DNA of 64,000 bases from CAUZIZ01 sp965218775 (lineage in GTDB: Bacteria > Acidobacteriota > UBA6911 > RPQK01 > JAJDTT01). Shown piece after piece: positions 1 to 8,442 of the stretch. The stretch is from the NCBI GenBank assembly GCA_965218775.1, contig CBDCLS010000005.1, positions 620,001-684,000 of the forward strand, in the 5' to 3' direction. The translations under genes were made by a program, and so were the position numbers. How positions within the stretch are numbered: position 1 is the first letter of the stretch; each line of letters starts with the position of its first letter. A model generated the notes under the pieces. That model had not been told where the DNA came from. It did not search any database and saw nothing but the letters and a program-made list of their open reading frames with translations.

Positions 1-419
1 TGTTGTTGAGGGCGGAGGACTCCCAACCAAGACTGCTTGAGATCCAGTGTACAGTTCCTTCGGGTCGCTTCCGCCAGGAATGTTCTTTGCTTCGCACATG
101 TTTGACGACCCAACAAAGTCCGGAAATCCAGGTCAAATCATGCTTTCTGGGGCTGCCGGGGAGAGTCAGCAACACTTCCCTGACGAAGCACCCGTTTTTC
201 GTGATATCGGGAGTTATGATAGCCCGATCTGACTATCATAGAGGTGGAAGCGGCACACCCGACCGATGCGACGACGCGGTTGCCTTGCGGCCGTGGTGCA
301 GTGGAGGGTGAAACCTTTGGCAGTTGCTGAGGGCAGCGGCATTGCCGCGGAACTCCGGTCCCGGTTGGTACGCGACTTGGGAAGGTAGCGCGGAGACATC
401 ACACACGAGGAAAAGCTAC
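1..419. other. Window start, no confident gene
   Basis: No complete gene is recognised here. One plus-strand frame is open from about 41 to a stop at 232 and reads like the tail of a protein (SSFGSLPPGMFFASHMFDD near its start), but it has no convincing start and I do not recognise the family. It may be the C-terminus of a gene broken by a stop at 38-40. The stretch from 233 to 406 shows nothing beyond the leader of the next gene. Confidence 0.25.
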
Positions 420-887
420 ATGAGCGGGATTACGCTGACGGTCAACGGGCGTGCTCACACTCTGGACGTGGACCCGACGACACCGTTACTGTACGTGTTG
501 AGCGACGACCTCGAGCTGCGTGGGCCGAAGTTTGGTTGCGGTCTCGCACAGTGCGGGGCCTGCACGGTCATCACAGGAGGGCGGGCAATCCGCTCCTGCG
601 TCACGCCCGTAGGGACGATGGGTGCAGCGGACATCATCACGCTGGAAGGGTTGGGAACGGCCGAGAACCCGCACCCGATTCAGCGAGCTTTCATCGATGA
701 GCAGGCCACGCAATGTGGGTTCTGTCTCAGCGGTGTGATCTTGACGGCGAAAGCCTTGCTGGATGGGAACCCGAAGGCAACCGACGAGCAGATCCGGCAA
801 GCAATGTCGAGGGTGCTGTGCCGTTGCTTCGCGCACGTTCGCATCCTTCGGGCCATCAAGCGCTACAGTCGGGAGGCGGCAGAATGA
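420..887 (+). CDS. (2Fe-2S)-binding subunit of a molybdenum hydroxylase, isoquinoline 1-oxidoreductase alpha type
   Basis: This 155-residue protein should be the small iron-sulfur subunit that passes electrons from the molybdenum site of a xanthine-oxidase-family enzyme. The N-terminal plant-ferredoxin-type domain shows Cys40, Cys45, Cys48 and Cys60. The all-helical second domain shows Cys99, Cys102, Cys134 and Cys136, the full set for two [2Fe-2S] clusters. The ATG at 420 is preferred because GAGGA at 407-411 precedes it and the fold begins at MSGITLTVNG; the frame is open further upstream without homology. It overlaps the large subunit by ATGA. One oddity is CRCF where relatives usually have CRCG. 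No FAD subunit is nearby, as expected for the two-subunit isoquinoline oxidoreductase type. Confidence 0.93.
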   Translation: MSGITLTVNGRAHTLDVDPTTPLLYVLSDDLELRGPKFGCGLAQCGACTVITGGRAIRSCVTPVGTMGAADIITLEGLGTAENPHPIQRAFIDEQATQCGFCLSGVILTAKALLDGNPKATDEQIRQAMSRVLCRCFAHVRILRAIKRYSREAAE

Positions 888-3322
888 AGAAGAGACCCGC
901 CGCCGACCCGCCGACCTTGACAACGGATGGCCTTGCCGCGCTCGACCGTAGCGGGTTGTCCCGCCGGGACTTCGCAAAGGGGGCCGGCGCTTTGATTGTG
1001 AACTTCTGCGTGGCCAGAGCGTCTAGGATACTGGCATCGGGACAGGCAGAGGCTCAAAACCTTGAAATGGCAGGCGACCAGCTCGACTCCTGGATTGCGA
1101 TTGGCGACGACGGACGGGTGACAGCCTACACCGGCAAGTGTGAACTCGGTCAGGGTATGGACACTGCTCAGACACAGCTGATCGCTGAAGAGCTCGCCGT
1201 GCCGTTCGATCACGTGACCCTCATTCAGTGCGATACCGCACTGACCCCCGATCAGGGCACCACATCCGGTAGCCAGTCACACCCGGCCAATTTCAACACA
1301 AGCAACCTGGCCGAGGCCGCTGCAACGGCGCGCGAAGCGCTGTTCCGCCTGGCGGCAGAACGTCTCCAGGTCCCCGTCGAGCAACTCACTGTCGAAAAGG
1401 GTGTGATCAGAGTGCGGACCGATCCCTCCAGGAGCGAGGGATATGGGGCCCTGGTCGGAGGGAAGAAGTTCAGCCTTCAGCTGGACAGCGGTGCCAAGCG
1501 CCGGCATCCGAGCGAGTGGCGGGTGCTCGGAAAGCCGGTGCCACGCTCAGAGATCCCGGCGTTGGTCACCGGCCGTTTCGAGTTCGTGCACAACGTGCGT
1601 GTCCCTGGCATGCTGCACGGCAGCGTAGTCAGGCCACCCGCTGTGGGAGCAAGGCTGGTCAGCGTGGACAAGCGTTCAGTTGGAGACGTTCCCGGACTCG
1701 TGAAGGTGGTTGTCAAGAACGACTTCGTGGGTGTGGTGGCTGAGAAGCCCTGGCAGGCGATCCAGGCTGCCCGCAAGCTTGCATGCAAATGGAGTTCGGG
1801 CGGTGGGCTGCCGAGCCATCGCAACTTCCACGAGCAGCTGCGACATCAGACCCCGACCCGCGACACGCTTGTCGTGGATTCCAAAGATGTGGATGAGACA
1901 CTTGCGGGGGCGGCCAGTGTCGTAAGCGCCACCTATCGGTATCCGTATCAGATGCACGGATCGGTTGGCAGCTCCTGCGCGGTTGCCGATGTAAAGGGAA
2001 GGAAAGCCACCATCTGGTCGGCGACTCAGGCCGTGCACCCGCTGCGACAGACAGTGGCGATGATCCTGGGCGTGTCGCCACAGGAGGTGAGGATCATCTT
2101 CAAGATGGGATCCGGCTGCTACGGGATCAACGGTGCCGACAGCGTATCGTACGACGCCGCGCTGCTGTCTCAAGCGGTGGGTCGGGCGGTACGTGTACAG
2201 CTCACGCGACGCGACGAAATGGCATGGGAGAACTATGGATACCCTTATGTCATCGATCAGCGCGTGGGAGTCGACTCCCAGGGAAAGATTCTCGCCTGGG
2301 ACCACCAGGCCTGGTACCCAAGGTTGGGCAGTCGGCCGGGCAGCGGGACTCCTGGGAACGTTGTCACCGGTTTTCTCGCTGGCTTCAAGCCCGCGGGGTT
2401 CACTCCACGAATGCCTGCGCCGGAACCCAGCGGCGCGTACAGTAACCGCAGCAATGCCGCACCTTCATATGTAGCCGGGTGCGTCGGTGGCAGGTGCGGT
2501 GGGACCGGAACCGTCAAGAGCGAACACGTTCTGACGCACAGCGTCAGATCGCCGTTCTTCACGGGACCGCTGAGATCTCCTTCACGTCTCCAGAATACCT
2601 TTGCGCACGAGTCCGTCATGGATGAGGTGGCGGCCCGGGTGCGCGCTGACCCTGTGGCGTTCCGAGTCGATCACCTGAGCGACCAACGGTTGATCGAGGT
2701 CCTACAGGCCGTGGCGCATAAAGCCAACTGGGATACCCGTCCCTCCCCCAGGCCAGGTACCGCGAAGAGTGGAGTTGCGGCCGGCCGCGGGATCGCCTGC
2801 GTGCTGTATGAAGGCGACAACGGGTACTGCGCGTTGGCGGCCCACGTCGAGGTCAATCAGGACACCGGAGCCGTTGAGGTGAGGCGCCTCGTGGCTGGCG
2901 TGGATTGCGGTCCGATCTCGAATCCCGACGGACTGCGGAACCAAGTCGAAGGGGGCACGCTCCAGGGAATGAGCCGTGCGCTCCTGGAAGAGGTTACGTG
3001 GGACGAGGAGAAGGTGACGTCGGTGGACTGGCAGACGTACGCCAGCCTGCCGCTGGGCTTCGAGGCGCCGGAGCTGGAAACGGTGCTGATCAACCGTGCC
3101 GACGTGGACGCGATGGGGGCCGGTGAGACCACAATCACGCTGGCGGCAGCGGCGATTGGCAACGCGATCTTCGATGCCACCGGCGCTCGTATCCGAGAGG
3201 TACCGTTCACGAGGGAGCGAGTGAAGCAGGCGCTGGTTAGCCAAACCGCTCAATCCTCTGGAGCTGACGCAATGTCGCTAGAACTCACGAAATTGCGGGC
3301 CTGCCAGGGAGTCGAAGTATGA
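884..3322 (+). CDS. Molybdopterin-binding large subunit, xanthine dehydrogenase family, isoquinoline 1-oxidoreductase beta type
   Basis: This 812-residue protein is the catalytic subunit that hydroxylates N-heterocycles or aldehydes in this family; the substrate cannot be read from sequence. A twin-arginine signal (SRRDFAKGAGAL, Arg27-Arg28) implies folded export with the cofactor bound, carrying the small subunit along. Family stretches include KCELGQGMDTAQTQLIAEEL, the TSGSQSH segment, the GSCYG-like region written here as GSGCYGINGAD, and GAGETTI near the end. The ATG at 884 overlaps the small-subunit stop, showing translational coupling. The length is in the normal range. The next gene, a PQQ-like propeller, overlaps its stop by four bases, so all three are probably one transcript. 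Confidence 0.92.
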   Translation: MKKRPAADPPTLTTDGLAALDRSGLSRRDFAKGAGALIVNFCVARASRILASGQAEAQNLEMAGDQLDSWIAIGDDGRVTAYTGKCELGQGMDTAQTQLIAEELAVPFDHVTLIQCDTALTPDQGTTSGSQSHPANFNTSNLAEAAATAREALFRLAAERLQVPVEQLTVEKGVIRVRTDPSRSEGYGALVGGKKFSLQLDSGAKRRHPSEWRVLGKPVPRSEIPALVTGRFEFVHNVRVPGMLHGSVVRPPAVGARLVSVDKRSVGDVPGLVKVVVKNDFVGVVAEKPWQAIQAARKLACKWSSGGGLPSHRNFHEQLRHQTPTRDTLVVDSKDVDETLAGAASVVSATYRYPYQMHGSVGSSCAVADVKGRKATIWSATQAVHPLRQTVAMILGVSPQEVRIIFKMGSGCYGINGADSVSYDAALLSQAVGRAVRVQLTRRDEMAWENYGYPYVIDQRVGVDSQGKILAWDHQAWYPRLGSRPGSGTPGNVVTGFLAGFKPAGFTPRMPAPEPSGAYSNRSNAAPSYVAGCVGGRCGGTGTVKSEHVLTHSVRSPFFTGPLRSPSRLQNTFAHESVMDEVAARVRADPVAFRVDHLSDQRLIEVLQAVAHKANWDTRPSPRPGTAKSGVAAGRGIACVLYEGDNGYCALAAHVEVNQDTGAVEVRRLVAGVDCGPISNPDGLRNQVEGGTLQGMSRALLEEVTWDEEKVTSVDWQTYASLPLGFEAPELETVLINRADVDAMGAGETTITLAAAAIGNAIFDATGARIREVPFTRERVKQALVSQTAQSSGADAMSLELTKLRACQGVEV

Positions 3323-4590
3323 GAAGTATGAGATTCAAGCGTTTAGCCATGGCCCTAACACTGGCCCTAATGGCGCTTGGTTGTGGTGGCGCATGGCAAC
3401 TGTCACAAGCAAGCAAGGGCCTCCCCGACTGGCCGCAGTGGCGTGGCCCCGACCGGACCGGCATCTCGAAGGAGACAGGGCTACTCAAAGAGTGGCCGGC
3501 GGGTGGCCCCGCGGTTTTCTGGTCGGTCGCGAACATCGGTGACGGCTACGGTACCGTGGCCATCAAGGGGAATCAGATCTTCGTTCAAGGGACCAAGAAG
3601 AACGACAGCGTCACCCATTGTCTGAACCGGGCGGACGGGAAGACGGTGTGGACAACGACGCTGGGTTCAAGGCTGGAACACAGTAGGGGGCACGGGCCAA
3701 GAGGGACCCCGACTGTTGATGGAGAACGAGTTTACTCGCTGACTGAGACTGGGGATTTGGCGTGTCTGAAAACCGCCGACGGCAGCATTCTCTGGCAACG
3801 CAATATCCTGGAGGACTTCAAAGGTAAAAACATTTATTGGCATCTCAGCGAGTCGCCGCTGGTCGATGGGAACAGGTTGATCGTGACCCCGGGCGGAGAG
3901 AAAGCGACTCTGGTGGCTTTGGACAAAATGAGCGGGGAGACCATCTGGACGACCGAGGATCTCAGCGATCGGGCTGGATACGCTTCCGGCCTGGTAGCTG
4001 ACGTTGGTGGTATCCGGACGATCATGACCTTCACCGCCAGTGCGGCCATTGGTGTTCGCGCCAGCGACGGAAAACTGATGTGGCGATACGAGCCCGTGGC
4101 CAATGGCACCGCGAACGTCGCCACACCGATTCTTCACCACAATAAGGTGTTCTACAGCTCGAACTACAGGACCGGATGTGCGCTTCTCGAGTTGAGGCCC
4201 ACGGAAAGTGGCCTGGTCGGCGCAAAGGAAATCTACTTCAGCCGAGATCTGATGAACCATCATGGTGGGGTGGTTCTGGTGAACGGCTACCTTTATGGTT
4301 ACCATAACGCCATCCTGACTTGTATGGAATTCGAGACGGGCAAGGTGATGTGGAAGGACCGAGCTGTCGGTAAAGGCTCGCTGACCTATGCCGATGGGCA
4401 CCTCTACCTATTGAGTGAAGACAATGTGGTAGGGCTAGCGGAAGCCACGACTGACGGCTACAAGGAGAAAGCCCGATTCGAGATCCAGGACCAGGGTTGG
4501 CCGAGCTGGGCGCATCCAGTGGTGTGTGACGGCAAGCTCTATATTCGCAATCAGGCGAAGCTCACCTGTTACAACATCAAAGAAACTTAA
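3319..4590 (+). CDS. PQQ-like beta-propeller repeat protein, exported
   Basis: This 423-residue protein has an N-terminal hydrophobic export signal ending near LALMALGCGG. It may be a lipoprotein, but the lipobox is weak. It is followed by PQWRGPDRTGIS and repeated blades such as GKTVWTTTL, GSILWQRN, GETIWTTED and GKLMWRYEP, the pattern of PQQ_2-type eight-bladed propellers. Most such acidobacterial and planctomycetal proteins lack proof of PQQ binding, so an enzymatic role is not claimed. Its start overlaps the molybdenum hydroxylase large subunit by ATGA, which suggests a linked periplasmic role. A membrane-anchored paralogue lies at 41313-43130. A second ATG nine bases downstream is also possible. 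Confidence 0.88.
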   Translation: MRSMRFKRLAMALTLALMALGCGGAWQLSQASKGLPDWPQWRGPDRTGISKETGLLKEWPAGGPAVFWSVANIGDGYGTVAIKGNQIFVQGTKKNDSVTHCLNRADGKTVWTTTLGSRLEHSRGHGPRGTPTVDGERVYSLTETGDLACLKTADGSILWQRNILEDFKGKNIYWHLSESPLVDGNRLIVTPGGEKATLVALDKMSGETIWTTEDLSDRAGYASGLVADVGGIRTIMTFTASAAIGVRASDGKLMWRYEPVANGTANVATPILHHNKVFYSSNYRTGCALLELRPTESGLVGAKEIYFSRDLMNHHGGVVLVNGYLYGYHNAILTCMEFETGKVMWKDRAVGKGSLTYADGHLYLLSEDNVVGLAEATTDGYKEKARFEIQDQGWPSWAHPVVCDGKLYIRNQAKLTCYNIKET

Positions 4591-4871
4591 GTAGCACTCG
4601 TCATGGACCTGCAGTAACGAATGGACAAGGATGGCCGGCAGCCGTGGGGGCAACTCCCCCGACACCAATGAATTCTTGATGCGCGTCCCCATGCCCGGCG
4701 CGGCCCGAATGACGGTATCGGTTCATTCTGTGGTCTGAAATCTCAATCGCAGGATCTTGTCATCCTTCGAGGATGGAGAAGTCGGCAAGCCACAGCTCGA
4801 CTCCACACGAATACGCTCGGCACCTTGAATCAGAACAGCAGTGGTAGAATCGACGGCACAGGAGCGTCAGG

Positions 4872-5267
4872 GTGTGGCGAATGATGGGTTTGAGACTGCT
4901 CTTCGCAGTCGTGGTTACTGTGTTGGTTATGCAAGAGGCATGGTCCGGGACTGAAGGTTCCCGGTTAAGGCCATTGCCCAAGCTGGTCAGCTACCCTGAG
5001 GCAACCCCCCGCTACCTGCCGGCCATACAGGAAACCGTCCCCGTCTACGCAGGCAAGATTCGGCTTATGAGGGACCTGTCACTGGGAATGGTACAGGAGC
5101 TCGGGCAGGAGGAAGGAGGGATCGGCCTAGAGGGGGCGTTCCGTTACCAAGCCTGCGACGAAAAAGTGTGCTACCCGCCTAGAACGGTTCCCCTCAAGTG
5201 GACCTTCCGGTTGGAGGGCCTGGAAAGTCGTCGAAGAATAAACACTTTTCCGCTACCGGCAAACTGA
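4872..5267 (+). CDS. Short exported protein with a DsbD N-terminal (alpha) domain tail, probably a remnant
   Basis: The 131-residue product has a signal-like N-terminus (LLFAVVVTVLVM) and ends with the last strands of a DsbD-alpha-type domain: GAFRYQACDEKVCYPP followed by VPLKWTF. The C-x4-C pair matches the redox cysteines of that domain. Normal relatives are much longer and carry the full immunoglobulin-like fold, often with a thioredoxin domain. The middle of the fold is missing between roughly residues 40 and 70, so this looks internally deleted. If expressed it could be a small periplasmic thiol protein, but remnant status is more likely. No RBS stands out. Confidence 0.5.
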   Translation: MWRMMGLRLLFAVVVTVLVMQEAWSGTEGSRLRPLPKLVSYPEATPRYLPAIQETVPVYAGKIRLMRDLSLGMVQELGQEEGGIGLEGAFRYQACDEKVCYPPRTVPLKWTFRLEGLESRRRINTFPLPAN

Positions 5268-5697
5268 GCTGAAAAGGCTGATTCGACTGAGCCGATTCCA
5301 GGAGTCTCAGCGGACACGGAGAGAACCGAATGACTACATTCTATCTTTCTTACTCCATTTGAGATCTGGAAACTTTCCTGCCAAGGATTAGGGCGTGTCG
5401 AGCTTCTCGGGCAGAACCTCTTGCGAGAGCTTGTCATGAATCTCCTCGAAGCGAGTCCAACATTCTCTTTGTCGCTTCCGAGATTTGAATTGTTGTTGCC
5501 ATAGTATGTTTCCATCGAGCCAGGCTCTTCTAGGAGAATGCTGTCTGCGTATTCCGACGAAGTTGTCCACCCATTCGGCTTGGAACAGCCGGAGCCATTT
5601 CTGGCTCCTGTTGACCCTGATCGGGGAAAAGCCCGTACAATGGTGAGGGTATCGCCGACACCGAACTGCAAGACAACCGTGCACGATGAGGTAATCC
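5268..5697. other. Intergenic stretch without a recognised gene
   Basis: Several open frames exist on the minus strand, but none shows a recognisable family, RBS or protein-like composition over its whole length. The end of the stretch carries the GATGAGGT ribosome-binding sequence of the next gene at 5684-5691. Confidence 0.4.
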
Positions 5698-7116
5698 GTG
5701 ACAACCGACTACAAGGACACGCACCAGAAGGCTCTGGAGATCAATCTTGATTCGGCCAAATACGGTACCTTTGCCGAGATTGGAGCCGGCCAGGAGGTGG
5801 TCCGCTGGTTCTTTCGGGTAGGCGCCGCTTCGGGCACTGTAGCCAAGACGATGTCGGCCTACGACATGACCGTCAGCGATGCGATTTACGGGCCCTCACA
5901 CCGCTATGTCAGCCGACACCGGCTGGAGACTATGCTGCACCACGAGTTCTCTCTGCTGCTCGAGCGCCTGGAAGCGAAGCAGGGTGATCGAAAACAGTTC
6001 TTTGTCTTTGCCAACACGGTCACAGCCCGAAGCTACCGGCGGAAACACGAGTGCCACGGGTGGATGGGGGTGCGATTCCAGCCCGAGCCAAGTTCGGAGC
6101 CTTCGGATGTGATCATTCACGTCCGCATGCTCGACCACCAGAATCTCCAGCAACAGGAAGCGCTCGGAATCATGGGCGTCAACCTGGTGCACGGCGCCTT
6201 CTTTCGGAGCAAGCGACCCGAGGACCTCATCAAAGCCCTCCTCGATGGTCTCACCACGGAAAGGGTGGAGGTGGACATGATCAAGTTCAGCGGGCCGGCG
6301 TTTCCAGGCGTGGACAACCGCCTGATGAGCCTCAACCTGGTGCACCTCGGCCTGGCCAATTCGGCCATGTTTACCGCGAAGGGAGAGGTGGTGCAGCCGG
6401 CGGAGGTTCTCTACAAGAAATGCATCCTGGTCGAGCGCGGCAGTTTTCGTCCCGTGACCAGAGTGACCCTGGACATGCTCGAGTGCGCTCAGGCCGCCTT
6501 CGCGCAGGAACCCGAGGTAGAGGGAGAGGATGTAGTGGTGCTCATGGAGATGACACTCCGCAACCTGATCCAGGACGACCAGATCGATGATCGGGATTTT
6601 CTGGACCGCGCGGACCTGTTGATGGCCCTGGGTAAGAACGTGCTCATATCCAACTACGGCACATACCATCGGCTGGCCTCCTACCTCTTTCGCTACACCA
6701 AGAAACGCATCGGCATCGTTCTCGGTGTGCCGAGCCTGCGGGAATTGTTCGACGAAAAGTACTACACAGAGCTCGAGGGCGGCATCCTGGAATCACTCGG
6801 TCGCTTCTTCAAGAACGACCTCAAACTCTACGTCTACCCGCTACGGGAGCCAAAATCCAAAGCACTCATTACCGCCAGAAACCTACGTGTGGCACCCCAT
6901 CTGCGACACCTCTACGCCTACCTGGAGGAGAACCGCTTCCTTGAGGAGCTGCGGGGTATACGCGAGGAGTGGCTCCCCATCTTTTCTGCAGATGTTCTCG
7001 CCAATATGCGTGCTGGCGATGATGCCTGGGAGGAGATGGTACCGCCCGAAGTTGCGGGCATCATCAAAGAACGGGGCCTATTCGGCTACTCCAGAACCAG
7101 GATTCCGGTGGAGTAG
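5698..7116 (+). CDS. Conserved protein of unknown function (long family sometimes labelled nicotinate-nucleotide adenylyltransferase)
   Basis: This 472-residue cytosolic-looking protein starts with GTG behind GATGAGGT. It belongs to a well-conserved family I recognise by stretches such as YGTFAEIGAGQEVVRWFFRV, SAYDMTVSDAIYG, YVSRHRLETML, HGWMGVRFQ, VIIHVRMLD and FDEKYYTDLEGG-like FDEKYYTELEGG. Database labels for this family include nicotinate-nucleotide adenylyltransferase, but the (H/T)xGH and ISSTxxR motifs of true NadD/NadM enzymes are absent, so I do not accept that name. The protein is full length and intact. Neighbours give no functional clue: it stands alone between a DsbD remnant and a convergent truncated gene. 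Confidence 0.75.
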   Translation: MTTDYKDTHQKALEINLDSAKYGTFAEIGAGQEVVRWFFRVGAASGTVAKTMSAYDMTVSDAIYGPSHRYVSRHRLETMLHHEFSLLLERLEAKQGDRKQFFVFANTVTARSYRRKHECHGWMGVRFQPEPSSEPSDVIIHVRMLDHQNLQQQEALGIMGVNLVHGAFFRSKRPEDLIKALLDGLTTERVEVDMIKFSGPAFPGVDNRLMSLNLVHLGLANSAMFTAKGEVVQPAEVLYKKCILVERGSFRPVTRVTLDMLECAQAAFAQEPEVEGEDVVVLMEMTLRNLIQDDQIDDRDFLDRADLLMALGKNVLISNYGTYHRLASYLFRYTKKRIGIVLGVPSLRELFDEKYYTELEGGILESLGRFFKNDLKLYVYPLREPKSKALITARNLRVAPHLRHLYAYLEENRFLEELRGIREEWLPIFSADVLANMRAGDDAWEEMVPPEVAGIIKERGLFGYSRTRIPVE

Positions 7117-7276
7117 GCTACCAGCCGAGAGCCTTGATCTCGCCTCTGGGACCGGGATTCGTGATCGCCCTCATCTCAGCCGGTTACCTTCCCACCTCGG
7201 TCAGGGAACGGGGATTCAATCGGTCGTCCAACAACACTTCCCTGGAGAAGCACCAAGCGCACACGATGCGGGTCCG

Positions 7277-8380
7277 TCACTCGACGCGTGCCTGCCCCTC
7301 GATTGCCGAGAGGAAGTGGGAGTCGAAATCACCAAAGAGAGCGAAGACCACCACGGGCAGATCGCTGAGGATCTTCAGGTGGCCGCTGACCTGTTCGAAG
7401 CCGGGTCCGAAGAAACCGTCTCCGTCGAGGATATCCACCAACCGATGATCCGGTTCCAACAGCAAGGTCCGTTCCGCAGTTGCCTCTCCGTTTTCGGAAT
7501 AGGCCTGGATTGTGACCCGAGCAGGACGGGTTTGAGGATTGAGAATCGATACCCCTGTAAACATCCTCAGCGCCTGGGACTGAGCAACATGAAGTAGCAG
7601 TGTTTCTTTGCGTCCCTCCGCGACCAGGGGCAGTGTCGAACGGAATTGGCCCCCGTTTCCGCTGAAGCTGACTGTGCCCACCAGGGTCCCCGGCCGCTGG
7701 ATCCAATAGCGGCCCAGCTTTCCCGCGCTGGTCTTCAGCATCAAATGACCGGTGATGACGGGGTTCGCTTCACTCGGATCCAGTGCCAAGAGGCCTCGTG
7801 CTCCTCCCACGAACATTTCTTTCGACATGACGATGACCTCTGCCTGCCCCAGCTCGTTGGAGCTGTCGTCAAAAGCCCAGATCTCTACCAGGGTTTCCTT
7901 TTCACCCACGTTGAGCAACCGGATCTCTGTGTCCCCTCCGTATTCATCCACAAAAAGATGAGGAACCCGAAAGAAGCGGGCTTCCGTACCGAGCTGAGCG
8001 GCCATGGCCGAGAAATCCTCTTCTCGGGCCAGGAACTCGACACCACTCAAGAGCTGTTCGCTCTCGACTTCCAAATAGCCATCACTGATCTCCAGGGGCT
8101 CTCCAAAGATCTCGCCAAGAGTCCCCGTTATCACCCCGAAGGCAGTAATCGGCAGTGAAGTCTTGCGATCGAGGGTCCCGTCGGACTGGTAGAGGCGAAG
8201 TGCGACTGCAGGGTCATCTTCCTCCCCGTTATTGAAAGCGAAGATCAAGGTGGTCTCCAGACTGCCCTGGTGACGCGCTAGGGGGAAGTACAGAAGCCTC
8301 GATTTGTCGAGCGCGCCGCCTGGTAGGGTACCTCCCGCTGACAGCCACGGCCGCCTGGAAGCCGGAGGAACCGCTCCCAA
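7277..8380 (-). CDS. Large fragment of a secreted protein of unknown function, 5' truncated
   Basis: The open frame encodes about 340 plausible residues rich in beta-strand patterns, beginning around SRLLYFPLARHQ and ending at FDSHFLSAIEGQARVE. There is no signal peptide or RBS, and the first 20-25 codons (proline and glycine rich) are simply the reverse of the neighbouring gene. The TTG at 8380 is therefore not a credible start. The body resembles the C-terminal halves of long secreted acidobacterial proteins, but I cannot assign a family. The gene runs divergently from the glycosidase-like gene at 8443, which is also missing its 5' end, so a deletion or misjoin near 8310 probably removed both starts. 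Confidence 0.5.
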   Translation of the reverse strand: MGAVPPASRRPWLSAGGTLPGGALDKSRLLYFPLARHQGSLETTLIFAFNNGEEDDPAVALRLYQSDGTLDRKTSLPITAFGVITGTLGEIFGEPLEISDGYLEVESEQLLSGVEFLAREEDFSAMAAQLGTEARFFRVPHLFVDEYGGDTEIRLLNVGEKETLVEIWAFDDSSNELGQAEVIVMSKEMFVGGARGLLALDPSEANPVITGHLMLKTSAGKLGRYWIQRPGTLVGTVSFSGNGGQFRSTLPLVAEGRKETLLLHVAQSQALRMFTGVSILNPQTRPARVTIQAYSENGEATAERTLLLEPDHRLVDILDGDGFFGPGFEQVSGHLKILSDLPVVVFALFGDFDSHFLSAIEGQARVE

Positions 8381-8442
8381 TCGGCTCCTCCAAACAGCTT
8401 TTCCTGGGCCCCTGGACGCAGGATGGGCGTGACGGCCACCTC

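Noticed and set aside
5171..5704. Long minus-strand open frames over 5.2-5.7 kb
   Set aside because: No RBS, no recognisable family, and two overlapping frames compete; composition is not convincing.
5698..7116. Annotation as nicotinate-nucleotide adenylyltransferase
   Set aside because: The nucleotidyltransferase motifs are not visible, so the name is probably inherited rather than supported.
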